Of a stretch of DNA of 31,900 nucleotides, positions 8,683 through 16,693 are shown in pieces. Source of the stretch: Clostridia bacterium. GTDB lineage: Bacteria; Bacillota; Clostridia; Oscillospirales; Oscillospiraceae. A program made the translations under genes and the position numbers. The notes under the pieces are model-generated. The model made no database searches, was not told where the DNA came from, and worked only from the letters and a program-made list of their open reading frames with translations. The stretch lies in assembly GCA_021153265.1 (NCBI GenBank), contig JAGKTU010000017.1, forward strand, positions 1 through 31,900, given 5' to 3'. Every line of letters starts with the position of its first letter. Positions within the stretch are counted from its first letter, which is position 1.

Positions 8683-9622
8683 GTTCCATCACTCCCAGTG
8701 CATTGTTCCAGAAAATATCTCGAATCATACTCTCAGAAACACCACGCGCCAGAAGTTTATCCGCAAATATCGGATAATCCTGCACGCCCCGGAAACCTTC
8801 CGGCATATTCGTGATACCGTCCAGATCACCGCCCAGAGCGATGTGCTTACCGCTGGGATCGATCTCCAGGAAGTGGCAGATATGGTCACAGGAGTCCTCC
8901 AGAGTAGGCTTCTCTGCGGTGAATTCGGCGCAAAAATTGTAACCTGCCACACCACCGGTCTGCACGATGGCTTTAAACATATCATCTGTCAGATTCCGGC
9001 TTGCGCCGTAAACACTGCGGCTGTTGGAATGGGTTGCGATGACAGGCGCACCGGTCATTTCCATGATATCCCAGAAACCCTCGTCGCTGATATGGCTCAC
9101 ATCGATGAGAATTCCCAGCCGCTGTGCCTCTTTCACGAACTCCCGACCCTGATCCGTCAGACCGCCTCCGGTCATGTGAGATCCGGTCAGCGGATTCTTT
9201 TCATTCCAGCCAAGGCTGGTGATCCGGAAGCCAATCAGATGCAGATCCTCCAGCAGAGCAGGATCAAACCCAAATCCGGCCGGCCCTTCAATGGTCAGCA
9301 CCGCGGACATTTTGCCCATTTTCCGGTTCTCTTCAATATCCGCAGGAGAATAGGCAATGGCGATCCTATCGCTGTTCTTATCGATTTCACGCTGGATGGT
9401 AGCCAGTTCCCGTTCGAACACCACCACAGGATGCACCTTTGCCCACTCCTGCATGGAGGGGGTGGTAAAACAGGCAAAGCATTGGCAGTACGCTTCCAGC
9501 TTGGACGCACGTTCCAAATCGATGTGCAGATCATTCTTCTTCAGCTCACCGGCCTCATTCATGCTCTTGCCCAGCAGGCCCAGAGCAGTATCGCAGTGCA
9601 GGTCAAATACCGGTACATTCAT
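8657..9622 (-). CDS. Membrane dipeptidase family (peptidase M19)
   Basis: A 321-residue renal-dipeptidase-type zinc peptidase. The N-terminal DLHCDT gives the first metal ligands (H8, D10). Other family segments are the bridging Glu in LTIEGPAGF, DVSHISDEGFWD, ATHSNSR and GGDLDG. There is no signal peptide, so it probably acts in the cytoplasm on dipeptides. It overlaps yraN by 4 bases upstream and the threonine-synthase-like gene by 26 bases downstream. The exact dipeptide substrate is unknown. Confidence 0.9.
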   Translation of the reverse strand: MNVPVFDLHCDTALGLLGKSMNEAGELKKNDLHIDLERASKLEAYCQCFACFTTPSMQEWAKVHPVVVFERELATIQREIDKNSDRIAIAYSPADIEENRKMGKMSAVLTIEGPAGFGFDPALLEDLHLIGFRITSLGWNEKNPLTGSHMTGGGLTDQGREFVKEAQRLGILIDVSHISDEGFWDIMEMTGAPVIATHSNSRSVYGASRNLTDDMFKAIVQTGGVAGYNFCAEFTAEKPTLEDSCDHICHFLEIDPSGKHIALGGDLDGITNMPEGFRGVQDYPIFADKLLARGVSESMIRDIFWNNALGVMERAVRNNQK

Positions 9623-9987
9623 TGAAACGCATCCTCCAAATGTCGAATTTCCGGACGGGCAGTTTCCATCCCCTCCGGGGCATAAATCTCGATCACATCA
9701 AATCTGGGCTGCAGGTTTGTGGGATTCTGGGATAGATAAACCGAAGCGGTTACCCGGATCTTATCCTGTTTTCTCCTGTCCACATATTCCATAGCTTTGG
9801 CAAAATCCGCGTTTTTCCGCAGTTTAACCTCCACAAACACCAGAAACCGTTTGTTTTGCACGATCAGATCGATCTCGCCAAACCGGCTGTGATATCCGGC
9901 AGCCACAACTTGATATTTCTTTTTCCTCAAGTATTCCGCCGCCAGAGCCTCGCCCCAAGCGCCCAAATACTTACTTTCCACTTTCAT
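9619..9987 (-). CDS. YraN/UPF0102 family putative endonuclease
   Basis: A 122-residue protein of the YraN family, which has a restriction-endonuclease-like fold and an unclear cellular role. The family core is visible: an N-terminal GAWGEALAAEYL, then GEIDLI (37-42) and FVEVK (51-55), giving the E/D...ExK nuclease-like signature. It overlaps rnhB by 17 bases and the dipeptidase by 4. The rnhB-yraN pairing is frequent in bacteria and supports the assignment. Confidence 0.92.
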   Translation of the reverse strand: MKVESKYLGAWGEALAAEYLRKKKYQVVAAGYHSRFGEIDLIVQNKRFLVFVEVKLRKNADFAKAMEYVDRRKQDKIRVTASVYLSQNPTNLQPRFDVIEIYAPEGMETARPEIRHLEDAFQ

Positions 9988-10588
9988 AGAACTTTTTCAA
10001 AAAAGTCTTGCGGTGGATCTTGCTGGCGCCATGCTCTCTCAGCGCCGCGTAATGAGCCTTGGTGCCGTAACCCTTGTGGATTTCAAATCCGTATTCGGGA
10101 TACTCCTCCGCCATAGCCAGCATCACATCGTCACGGGCAACCTTCGCCAGTACAGATGCCGCCGCAATGCTGGCAGATCGGCTGTCGCCCTTGACTACAG
10201 TCATGACAGGAAGGCCAAAATCCTTCTCCCGATTGCCGTCGATCAACGCAAACTCGGCCTTACCTTCCAGCTGGTCAATGGCCCGCTGCATAGCGAGAAA
10301 CGTCGCCTGCAGAATGTTGATCTCATCGATCTCTTCCTCGGATGCAAAACCGATACCGTAGGCAATCGCCTGCTCCTTGATGATGGGATACAGCTCCCGG
10401 CGTTTCTTGTCGGTAAGCTTTTTGCTATCATTGAGGCCCGGCAGTTCCAAATGGGACGGCAGGATCACGGCCGCAGCGCACACCGGCCCAGCCAGCGGAC
10501 CGCGACCGGCCTCGTCCACACCGCAGACAACTTTGATGCCCTTTTCAGCCAGTGCATCCTCAATTTCCCACAGATTCACTTCACTCAT
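9971..10588 (-). CDS. rnhB: Ribonuclease HII
   Basis: Cleaves RNA in RNA-DNA hybrids and single ribonucleotides embedded in DNA. Length is 205 residues. The first catalytic pair is in VDEAGRGPLAGPV (D25, E26). Further acidic residues occur in FALIDGNR, followed by the HKGYGTKAHY segment. The start codon overlaps the rbgA stop by 4 bases, so translation is coupled. Confidence 0.96.
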   Translation of the reverse strand: MSEVNLWEIEDALAEKGIKVVCGVDEAGRGPLAGPVCAAAVILPSHLELPGLNDSKKLTDKKRRELYPIIKEQAIAYGIGFASEEEIDEINILQATFLAMQRAIDQLEGKAEFALIDGNREKDFGLPVMTVVKGDSRSASIAAASVLAKVARDDVMLAMAEEYPEYGFEIHKGYGTKAHYAALREHGASKIHRKTFLKKFYESGK

Positions 10589-11454
10589 GCCTCTACCTCC
10601 GGCATCTCCAGTGTAAATTTACCCAATTTTCCGCCCCGGAATTCATCCAGAAGCACTTTTGACATCCGCTCGGTGTTGACTTCGCCGCCGGAAACCAAAT
10701 ATCCACGCTTGCGGCCAGCCATTTCCACCAGCTGCCACCCGGGCGTACCTTCCGGTGCTTCCACCTTGTACCGTTCCAGCAGGGTCTGAGGATAGAACTT
10801 ATTCAGTAGCTCCATCAGCCGGCAGGCCAGCTCCTCAATGTCGATGACGCCTTCTTTCACCGCGCCGGTGTAAGCCAGCATCATACCCACTTCCGGGTCC
10901 TCAAACTTAGGCCACAGAATACCGGGGGTATCCAGCAGCTGCAGACCGCCGTCCACCGTCACCCACTGCTTGCCGCGGGTCACGCCGGGACGATTTTCTG
11001 CCTTAGCGCCCTTCCGGCCGGAGATCTGATTGATCAGTGTGGACTTGCCCACATTTGGGATACCCACAACCATAACTCTCAAGGGTCGGTTCATGCCTCT
11101 CGCGGCATCCCGCTCCAGCTTTTCCGCGCAGGCAATGCGAGCCGCAGGGGTAAAGTCCGCAATACCCCGGCGGGTCTTGCAGTCGGTAGCGATCACCGCC
11201 ATGCCCTTGCTCTTAAAATAGGCCATCCACTTTTTCGTTGCATTGGGGTCCGCCAGATCCATCCGGTTCAGCACAATGATCCTCGGCTTGCTGCCGCAGA
11301 TGCTGTCGATATCCGGGTTCCGGCTGGACACCGGGATTCTGGCATCCACGATCTCACACACCGCATCCACCTGCTTCAGATCCGCTTCGATCTGCCGCCG
11401 GGTCTTGGTCATGTGTCCGGGATACCATTGAATATTCATCCGTTCATTTTCCAT
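10585..11454 (-). CDS. rbgA: Ribosome biogenesis GTPase A (RbgA/YlqF)
   Basis: A circularly permuted GTPase needed for 50S subunit maturation. The permuted order is visible: G4 NRMD (63-66) comes first, then G1 GIPNVGKS (131-138) and G3 DTPG. The N-terminal QWYPGHMTKT is the family signature. The ATG at 11454 is favoured because GGAGG lies nine bases upstream; the in-frame ATG at 11439 would be too far from it. It overlaps the lepB end by 19 bases. Confidence 0.95.
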   Translation of the reverse strand: MENERMNIQWYPGHMTKTRRQIEADLKQVDAVCEIVDARIPVSSRNPDIDSICGSKPRIIVLNRMDLADPNATKKWMAYFKSKGMAVIATDCKTRRGIADFTPAARIACAEKLERDAARGMNRPLRVMVVGIPNVGKSTLINQISGRKGAKAENRPGVTRGKQWVTVDGGLQLLDTPGILWPKFEDPEVGMMLAYTGAVKEGVIDIEELACRLMELLNKFYPQTLLERYKVEAPEGTPGWQLVEMAGRKRGYLVSGGEVNTERMSKVLLDEFRGGKLGKFTLEMPEVEA

Positions 11455-12050
11455 CGGTCACTACCTCCGATTCTGCCGTAATCCGGCTCAAATTCACCCT
11501 TATTGGTTCCGGGCACCACTAAAAGCAGCGCCTTTCCCAGAATTTCACGTTTATCCACTTGTCCGATATCGGAATACCGGCTGTCTCTGGAATTTCCCCG
11601 ATTGTCACCAAGAACGAAAACACAATCCTTTTCAACCACGAGCGGAAATTCCGTACTGCCGCTGCTGTAGGTCGGCAGTCCTTCCGGAAGATATTCCTCT
11701 TCGATCACCGTTCCATCCACATACACACAGCCATTGATAATATCTACAGTCTGTCCCTCTGTTGCGATGACCCGTTTGACAATAGGAGTACCGTTTTGGA
11801 AGGACTCCTTGCTGATCACCACCACGTCCCCCTGTTCAGGATCTGTGTATAACACATTGCTCAGCAGCAGCAGGTAATCGCCATCCAGCAGCGTGTGGTT
11901 CATAGACGTTCCCGTGACGATAACCACCCGGAACACCAGCAAAAACAGCACGCAGATCACAGCAAGATACCATGCGATATCATGCAAATACAGTACAACA
12001 GTTTTTTTCCAGCCCAGCTTTTCTTCAGGCTGTTTCTTTTCTTCCTCCAT
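11436..12050 (-). CDS. lepB: Signal peptidase I
   Basis: Membrane-bound serine/lysine protease that removes signal peptides from secreted proteins. Length is 204 residues with a single N-terminal membrane segment (about 26-45), the Gram-positive arrangement. The catalytic Ser49 is in GTSM and the general-base Lys92 in IVKRVIA. The box VFVLGDNRGNSRDSR is intact. The ATG at 12050 follows AGGAGG with a seven-base spacer; the upstream in-frame ATG lies over that site. First gene of the lepB-rbgA-rnhB-yraN operon. Confidence 0.96.
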   Translation of the reverse strand: MEEEKKQPEEKLGWKKTVVLYLHDIAWYLAVICVLFLLVFRVVIVTGTSMNHTLLDGDYLLLLSNVLYTDPEQGDVVVISKESFQNGTPIVKRVIATEGQTVDIINGCVYVDGTVIEEEYLPEGLPTYSSGSTEFPLVVEKDCVFVLGDNRGNSRDSRYSDIGQVDKREILGKALLLVVPGTNKGEFEPDYGRIGGSDRWKMNG

Positions 12051-12109
12051 GGAGCAACCTCCTGTCAATGCAAATTAGCCATACGCATACTTACGTTATT
12101 TTATATCAT

Positions 12110-12125
12110 AACACATTTTCGTGTT
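12110..12125. promoter_or_regulatory. Inverted repeat upstream of lepB
   Basis: AACAC and GTGTT arms flank six A/T-rich bases about 60 bases before lepB. A TATGAT-like element overlaps its downstream side on the minus strand, so it may be an operator within the lepB promoter region. No good -35 box could be paired with it. The binding protein is unknown and chance is possible. Confidence 0.3.
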
Positions 12126-12150
12126 GATTTCCATATCTTTCAGAAAAAAT

Positions 12151-12178
12151 AAAAAAGAGGGCCGAAGCCCTCTTTTTT
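12151..12178 (-). terminator. Intrinsic terminator of rplS
   Basis: A perfect 12-bp stem (AAAAAAGAGGGC, loop CGAA) followed by a T-run on the minus strand, 14 bases past the rplS stop codon. It separates rplS from the lepB operon. Confidence 0.9.
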
Positions 12179-12191
12179 ACGGTTTTGCAGA

Positions 12192-12533
12192 TTAGACCTT
12201 CTCCTTGACCTTAGCTGCCTTGCCCATGCGGTCACGCAGGTAGTACAGCTTTGCACGACGGACCTTACCCTTACGGACGGTCTCGATCATAGCAACGTTG
12301 GGAGAATGCATGGGGAAAACCTTCTCGCAGCCAACGCCGTAGGAGATACGACGAACGGTGATGGTCTCACCGATGCCGCCGTGCTTACGGGCGATGACGG
12401 TGCCTTCGAACACCTGGATACGCTCGCGAGAGCCTTCCTTGATACGCACATGAACACGAACAGTGTCGCCGACGTTAGCTTCGGGCAGCTCTTCCTTCAT
12501 GTACTGGCTGTTCAGAGCCTTAACTAAATCCAT
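12192..12533 (-). CDS. rplS: 50S ribosomal protein L19
   Basis: A 113-residue ribosomal protein located at the 30S-50S interface. The family segments GDTVRVHVRIKEGSRERIQ, FEGTVIARKHGG and KVFPMHSPNVA are clear, followed by the basic KGKVRRAKLYYLRDR tail. An AAGGAGGAC binding site precedes the ATG. It is transcribed alone, between its own promoter and a strong terminator. Confidence 0.98.
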   Translation of the reverse strand: MDLVKALNSQYMKEELPEANVGDTVRVHVRIKEGSRERIQVFEGTVIARKHGGIGETITVRRISYGVGCEKVFPMHSPNVAMIETVRKGKVRRAKLYYLRDRMGKAAKVKEKV

Positions 12534-12613
12534 ATCTTTGTCCTCCTTAAATATTAGGCGTTCGTGCGCAACGTTCAGCTGGCAGAGGACTCACCTTGAT
12601 TTCAGACCGATTT

Positions 12614-12642
12614 ATTCTAGCATAGGCTCGCCGAAAAATCAA
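12614..12642 (-). promoter_or_regulatory. Promoter of rplS
   Basis: Minus strand: TTGATT (12637-12642), a 17-base spacer ending in TGC, and TAGAAT (12614-12619), that is, an extended -10. The transcript would have an approximately 75-base leader. L19 leaders can be autoregulatory in Firmicutes, but I could not confirm such a fold here. Confidence 0.75.
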
Positions 12643-12680
12643 GTAGTTTTTTCAGAAAAATCCAACTTTTTTCTGGTCTT

Positions 12681-14105
12681 TTACAGGTTGTAATACCGGT
12701 CAAATTCCGCAGGATGCGGGATAGCCGCCAGCTGACGGCACTCGTCGCGCTTTGCCTTGATGAAGTTCTTCAGCAGGATCTCCGGGAACACGCCACCGGC
12801 GGTCAGATACTCGTGATCGGCCTCCAGTGCATCCAGCGCTTCCTCCAGAGAGGTGGGCAGACCCTTCAGCTTCTTCTTCTCCTCTTCTGGAAGGTTATAG
12901 AGGTTCATGTCATAGGGACCCCAGCCGTTCTCGTGAGGATCGATCTGATTTTTGATACCGTCCAGACCTGCCATCAGGATGGCAGCGTAGCAGAAATAGG
13001 GATTGCAGGTGGCATCGGGGTTCCGCAGCTCAAAGCGGCGCAGCTCGGGTGTCTTGGCGTAGGCCGGGATGCGGATAACCGCAGAGCGGTTGGAAGTGGC
13101 GTAGCCCACGGTGACAGGGGCCTCAAAGCCCGGCACCAGCCGCTTGAAGGAGTTGGTGCTGGGATTGGTCAGTGCGCAAAGAGAAGCGATGTGCTTTAAG
13201 AGACCACCCATGAACCAATGAGCTTCCTTACTCAGGTGGGAGTAGCCATTGTCGTCAGAGAACACAGGCTGACCGTCCTTCAGCAGCAGCATATGCACGT
13301 GCATACCGCTGCCTGCCTCGCCGTACACAGGCTTGGGCATCAGAGTGGCAGTCTTGCCATACTTCAGCGCGGTGTTGCGGATGATATACTTGATCATCAT
13401 GGAAGCATCCGCCATGGTGGACATCTTGCCCAGCTTCGGCTCGATCTCGAACTGGCCGGATGCGCCCACTTCGGGATGGTGGTACTTGATGGGAATACCT
13501 GCCTCCTCCATGAGCATCACCATCTCACTGCGGCACTCATAGGTAGGATCAAAGGGCTTGGCGATGTGGTAATTCTTCTGCTTGGGCACTACGATGCCGT
13601 TGCCCTCGGTGTAGCTGTTCCAGTGGGCCTGGTTGTAGTCCAGATGCATGCCGATGGCATTGGGCTGCACTTCCCAGCCCACCTGGTCGAACAGATAGAA
13701 CTCAAACTCTGGCAGGATCAGCATGGTGTCGGCAATGCCGCTGTCCTGCATATATTTTTCCGCCGCCAGCACGATGTTTCTCGGATACTGCGCCAGAGGA
13801 CGGTTTTCGGGATGATCGATGATCATAGCGTTGCCGGTCATGGACAGGGTGGGAATCTGGCAGAAGGGATCGGTCACCGCGGTATCGGGATCGGGGATAA
13901 AGACCATGTCGCTCTTCTCCACCACGGCGTAGCCATAGTTGGAAGCATCGAAGCCAACGCCGTCACGCATCAGCTCTTCGTTAAAATCCCTTGCAGGAAT
14001 GGTCACATGGCGGTACTGACCGTGGATGTCCACCATCTTAAAGTCCACCATCTCGAGTCCCTGCTCGCGAATGAGGTTCATGATATCCTGTACGCTCTTA
14101 GACAT
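12681..14105 (-). CDS. glnA: Glutamine synthetase, type I
   Basis: Forms glutamine from glutamate, ammonia and ATP, the main step of ammonia assimilation. Length is 474 residues from the chosen start. The beta-grasp N-terminal domain (about 15-100) is followed by the catalytic domain with PKPVYGEAGSGMHVH, NPSTNSFKRLVPGFEAP and NRSAVIRIP. The ATG at 14105 has GGAGGG about 8 bases upstream, whereas the ATG seven codons earlier has no site. It is monocistronic with its own promoter. No amtB or glnR neighbour is present, and I see no clear GlnR operator. Confidence 0.96.
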   Translation of the reverse strand: MSKSVQDIMNLIREQGLEMVDFKMVDIHGQYRHVTIPARDFNEELMRDGVGFDASNYGYAVVEKSDMVFIPDPDTAVTDPFCQIPTLSMTGNAMIIDHPENRPLAQYPRNIVLAAEKYMQDSGIADTMLILPEFEFYLFDQVGWEVQPNAIGMHLDYNQAHWNSYTEGNGIVVPKQKNYHIAKPFDPTYECRSEMVMLMEEAGIPIKYHHPEVGASGQFEIEPKLGKMSTMADASMMIKYIIRNTALKYGKTATLMPKPVYGEAGSGMHVHMLLLKDGQPVFSDDNGYSHLSKEAHWFMGGLLKHIASLCALTNPSTNSFKRLVPGFEAPVTVGYATSNRSAVIRIPAYAKTPELRRFELRNPDATCNPYFCYAAILMAGLDGIKNQIDPHENGWGPYDMNLYNLPEEEKKKLKGLPTSLEEALDALEADHEYLTAGGVFPEILLKNFIKAKRDECRQLAAIPHPAEFDRYYNL

Positions 14106-14140
14106 AGGGTTTCCCTCCGTATTCAAAATAGGCTACTTTG

Positions 14141-14169
14141 ATTATACAAAGATTTCCCAAATCCGTCAA
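14141..14169 (-). promoter_or_regulatory. Promoter of glnA
   Basis: Minus strand TTGACG (14164-14169), 17-base spacer, and a consensus TATAAT (14141-14146), leaving a leader of about 30 bases before glnA. Confidence 0.8.
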
Positions 14170-14304
14170 TAAAATACCGCCTCTTCCCTCTGAAATTTAT
14201 ACCCTATGGAAAAACCTTACCTTTCTGAACAGCATCAGCAAAGGACGCGCGTGCAATCCGCAGATGATTGCCATAGAAAATTGGGAATAAATGGCATGAA
14301 AATA

Positions 14305-14341
14305 CCCCAACGGACGCAGGGTAAAACCGCGTCCGTTGGGG
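14305..14341 (-). terminator. Hairpin terminator after the zinc-ribbon protein gene
   Basis: A perfect 13-bp stem (CCCCAACGGACGC and its complement) with an 11-base loop, 4 bases past the stop codon of the minus-strand gene. It is followed by TATTTTC. Apart from this, 14170-14304 shows no gene or clear site. Confidence 0.75.
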
Positions 14342-14345
14342 CAAT

Positions 14346-16007
14346 TCATTCTGTAACAATGATCAGAACCGCAAAAGAGTCTCCGCTCTTATCGTCCTCA
14401 AACGTCACAACCGTAACACCGGGATGGCGTGGAATAACCTCCACGTTGACCTTCTTCTTCCATTCATCCTCGTCAAAAGAAACCTTCGCAGCATCAGAAG
14501 AATAGCTGACCGTGATGGAATCCTCATCCAGATCATGCGCCGTAAGTGTGAACCTCCGATCCTCTTCATCTGCACCCACGACCATATAGTGTCTGCTCGA
14601 CTTAAAGGTGCTTGATGCTTCGCCCAGCTCATTGGAATCTAATGCATCAATGATATCATCGTAATACCCAGCTAGTTCATTCAAGCTCTGGCATTGCTCC
14701 TCTAAATCATAGGATAGTTCTTTCAAATCCTGGTATTTCAAATACTGGAAAACATTCAGCGCGACCAGATAGCCAATCAGCAGCACCGCAAGGATCGCCC
14801 ACACAGTTGACTTCTTAATTTTGAACAAATAGGTAGGCTTGCCGCACTTTGAGCATTCTTTGGTTGTTGGATCGATTGCGCCGCCACAGTATTTGCAGAA
14901 TCGCTGTTTTGATTTTTCCCGTTCGGCTATAGGAGCATCAGCGATGTACTCACCCGCTATTGAATGGGTATCGTGTTTCACGACACCGCCGCCATAAGTA
15001 TACGGTGTTTCCGGTCTCGGAGGGGCAACGAATGCGGGAACTCTTTCTTCAGGCACAATGCTCACGGGAACCGTTTGGAGTTCTGGAGCAGGAATCACAT
15101 TGACCGATTCTTCCACAACTGTCTTGTCATCGGAACAATATGCCTTTAATCCAAGGCAAAGTAACACCAAACCGCAAATGCCAGGACCATAATAACCCAG
15201 ACAAGTAACAATATCGGCACCAAGCTGTCTCAGCGATCCTGTCGCATAAATACCGGGAGCATTTCCAGAACTCATGGCCATCAGCTGGAGTATCAACAAA
15301 ACACAGCCTGTTATAATCCGAGTTTTTCCTTTTTTCATGCCATCCACCTTATTCTCAATCTGAACCGGTTCTAATTGTATTTGCTTTGTACTTTGTATCT
15401 CTGCGAGTTGTTTTCTCATTTCATTGACTAGATCCACAGTTTTCTTTCTTGCGGCAGGCATTGTACGAATGATTTTAGCAAGATTCTCCCGCTGTTCGAT
15501 GTATTCGTCCACTCGATCAGCCGGAAATTCTCCCCTAGCAACCATGCGTTTTAGGTCATCGTCCGAGAAAGCTTCCTTGAGTAACTTTGAATTTTCAGCA
15601 TAGGATTTATCATTTTCCGCTATCTGCTGTTCAAGGCCAGCAATATCCTCCCGAAGTGCCCTAATCTTATCCCATTTGTGCCCATAGATATCCGCCATCA
15701 TAAAGGAATATTCCGTCTCGCCGCCACCGCTGTATTTCTCATAAGGTGCAATTTTGTCAAATTCCAGAATGATTCTTACCGCCGTATCCAGATACATATT
15801 CATGTTCAAGGGTATTTGTATGGTACTCTTCCGCATTTCTTTGTATAATGCATAGACTTTGATATACTCCGCATTTGACAGCTTGTTTGCAGCATCTGAC
15901 AGATTGATCAACACATTCACAACCTGAGAAACAGACAGCTTCGCAGTTCCGCCCCTCTTAATTTTCTGAATTGCGCCAAATGCCTTCATATCAGCGATAA
16001 TTCCCAC
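14346..16007 (-). CDS. Zinc-ribbon membrane protein of unknown function
   Basis: A 553-residue protein that I do not recognise. In order it shows a helical N-terminal half with a probable coiled coil (about 110-210), two membrane segments (about 230-247 and 264-290), a Pro-rich linker (about 303-340), a zinc ribbon with C371, C374, C385 and C388, a third membrane segment (about 402-423), and a C-terminal beta-rich domain (about 470-553) that reads like an Ig/Big-type fold. The start is GTG at 16007, with AAAGGGGG seven bases upstream. It is alone between its own promoter and terminator, and its codon choice is less biased than in neighbouring housekeeping genes, which suggests accessory DNA. 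Confidence 0.75.
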   Translation of the reverse strand: MGIIADMKAFGAIQKIKRGGTAKLSVSQVVNVLINLSDAANKLSNAEYIKVYALYKEMRKSTIQIPLNMNMYLDTAVRIILEFDKIAPYEKYSGGGETEYSFMMADIYGHKWDKIRALREDIAGLEQQIAENDKSYAENSKLLKEAFSDDDLKRMVARGEFPADRVDEYIEQRENLAKIIRTMPAARKKTVDLVNEMRKQLAEIQSTKQIQLEPVQIENKVDGMKKGKTRIITGCVLLILQLMAMSSGNAPGIYATGSLRQLGADIVTCLGYYGPGICGLVLLCLGLKAYCSDDKTVVEESVNVIPAPELQTVPVSIVPEERVPAFVAPPRPETPYTYGGGVVKHDTHSIAGEYIADAPIAEREKSKQRFCKYCGGAIDPTTKECSKCGKPTYLFKIKKSTVWAILAVLLIGYLVALNVFQYLKYQDLKELSYDLEEQCQSLNELAGYYDDIIDALDSNELGEASSTFKSSRHYMVVGADEEDRRFTLTAHDLDEDSITVSYSSDAAKVSFDEDEWKKKVNVEVIPRHPGVTVVTFEDDKSGDSFAVLIIVTE

Positions 16008-16027
16008 AAAACCGCCCCCTTTGAAAA

Positions 16028-16056
16028 ATCATACCATGCATCGAAATATATTTCAA
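16028..16056 (-). promoter_or_regulatory. Promoter of the zinc-ribbon protein gene
   Basis: Minus strand TTGAAA (16051-16056), 17-base spacer, TATGAT (16028-16033). The transcript would begin about 15 bases before the GTG start. Confidence 0.7.
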
Positions 16057-16083
16057 CCACTATCTAAAAATCCTCTCGACTTC

Positions 16084-16121
16084 TGTGTCACCATATGTAT
16101 CGTAGCAATTACAGTGACACA
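16084..16121. promoter_or_regulatory. 8-bp inverted repeat, possible operator of the RHH gene
   Basis: TGTGTCAC (16084-16091) and GTGACACA (16114-16121) form an exact 8-bp inverted repeat just before the GTG of the frameshifted ribbon-helix-helix gene and upstream of the divergent zinc-ribbon gene promoter. Ribbon-helix-helix proteins often bind inverted repeats in their own promoters, so an autoregulatory site is a reasonable inference. Confidence 0.4.
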
Positions 16122-16128
16122 AGGTGAG

Positions 16129-16313
16129 GTGAATAAATATCCCCGCAAACAGGCAGGCCTACCACAGACCCCAAAAATCGCGAAACACGCATTCGAATGT
16201 CAGATGAAGATGTTAAGCTCTTAGATACTTGTTGTAAGGCCACTGGTCAGACAAAGGCCGAAATCATCCGTCAAGGAATTCGTGAGGTCTACAAAAAGGT
16301 CGCAGAAAAGTAA
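16129..16313 (+). pseudogene. Frameshifted ribbon-helix-helix (CopG/Arc-like) regulator
   Basis: A GTG at 16129 with AAGGTGAG before it opens MNKYPRKQAG. The natural continuation (RPTTDPKNRETRIRMSDEDV and onward) lies in the -1 frame and ends with a helix-rich tail at the TAA at 16311-16313. In the GTG frame translation stops at 16222-16224. One base is therefore missing near 16150. The product would be about 61 residues with the RIRMSDEDV strand and two helices typical of ribbon-helix-helix DNA-binding proteins of mobile elements. A 38-residue product from the ATG at 16197 remains possible but would lack the full strand. Confidence 0.6.
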
Positions 16314-16315
16314 AA

Positions 16316-16354
16316 GAACAGCCGTCCTCCCCACCACAGAGATTACGGCTGTTC
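16316..16354 (+). terminator. Hairpin after the RHH gene
   Basis: A perfect 10-bp stem (GAACAGCCGT and ACGGCTGTTC) with a 19-base loop, directly after the RHH stop codon. It has no T-run, so it may be a degenerate terminator or a recombination-site hairpin. Confidence 0.4.
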
Positions 16355-16423
16355 ACCACCAGAGGTTTCCCTCTGGATAAATCTATTCTGTCACAGTTCG
16401 ATGCATCAATCACATAAAATTAA

Positions 16424-16615
16424 TTGAAGGAAAACATTTTAAAAACCACAACCAAATATTTTAGCGCAGCAGAAACCATCACTGCCTACGCGCAGTATAT
16501 ACGTAAACCTATGAGCAAGAACGCCGCCATTGTCCGGGATGCAGAAGCCCACAGCATCTCCGCAGTCAATTAGGACGAATCTGCCCTGCGTGACGCCATC
16601 ATCCAGATGGCGTAG
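16424..16615 (+). pseudogene. Remnant of an unidentified gene with an internal stop
   Basis: A continuous, protein-like reading frame runs from a TTG at 16424 (LKENILKTTTKYFSAAETI and onward), through a TAG at 16571, to a second TAG at 16613. The composition (IRKPMSKNAAIVRDAEAHS and, after the stop, DESALRDAIIQMA) looks like a real protein, but I do not recognise the family. It has no good ribosome binding site. It is probably debris of an integrated element next to tRNA-Pro. Confidence 0.3.
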
Positions 16616-16620
16616 TTTAA

Positions 16621-16650
16621 GTATCAACCCGGTATCAACCCCGTATCAAC
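16621..16650 (+). repeat. Three GTATCAAC direct repeats at 11-bp period
   Basis: GTATCAAC occurs at 16621-16628, 16632-16639 and 16643-16650, each start 11 bases after the last, so all three lie on the same face of the helix. They lie about 75-105 bases from the 3' end of tRNA-Pro. Such phased repeats resemble integrase arm sites, excisionase sites or iterons. Confidence 0.6.
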
Positions 16651-16693
16651 GGTCAAAAAAATCCCACAAAACCCCACAACTTTTTGCATAAGA

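Noticed and set aside
12534..12612. L19 autoregulatory leader RNA upstream of rplS
   Set aside because: The leader is long enough, but I could not find a convincing conserved fold; only a short CGTT/AACG pairing was seen. A covariance-model search for the L19 leader would settle it.
14150..14345. Search for a second copy of the tRNA-Pro 3' end as attL/attR
   Set aside because: No duplicate of the tRNA T-arm or acceptor sequence was seen in this interval, so element boundaries cannot be drawn.
16021..16224. 67-aa plus-strand frame as an intact gene
   Set aside because: Only its GTG-started part (from 16129) is preceded by a binding site, and that part is the 5' half of the frameshifted RHH gene; the upstream half overlaps the divergent promoter.
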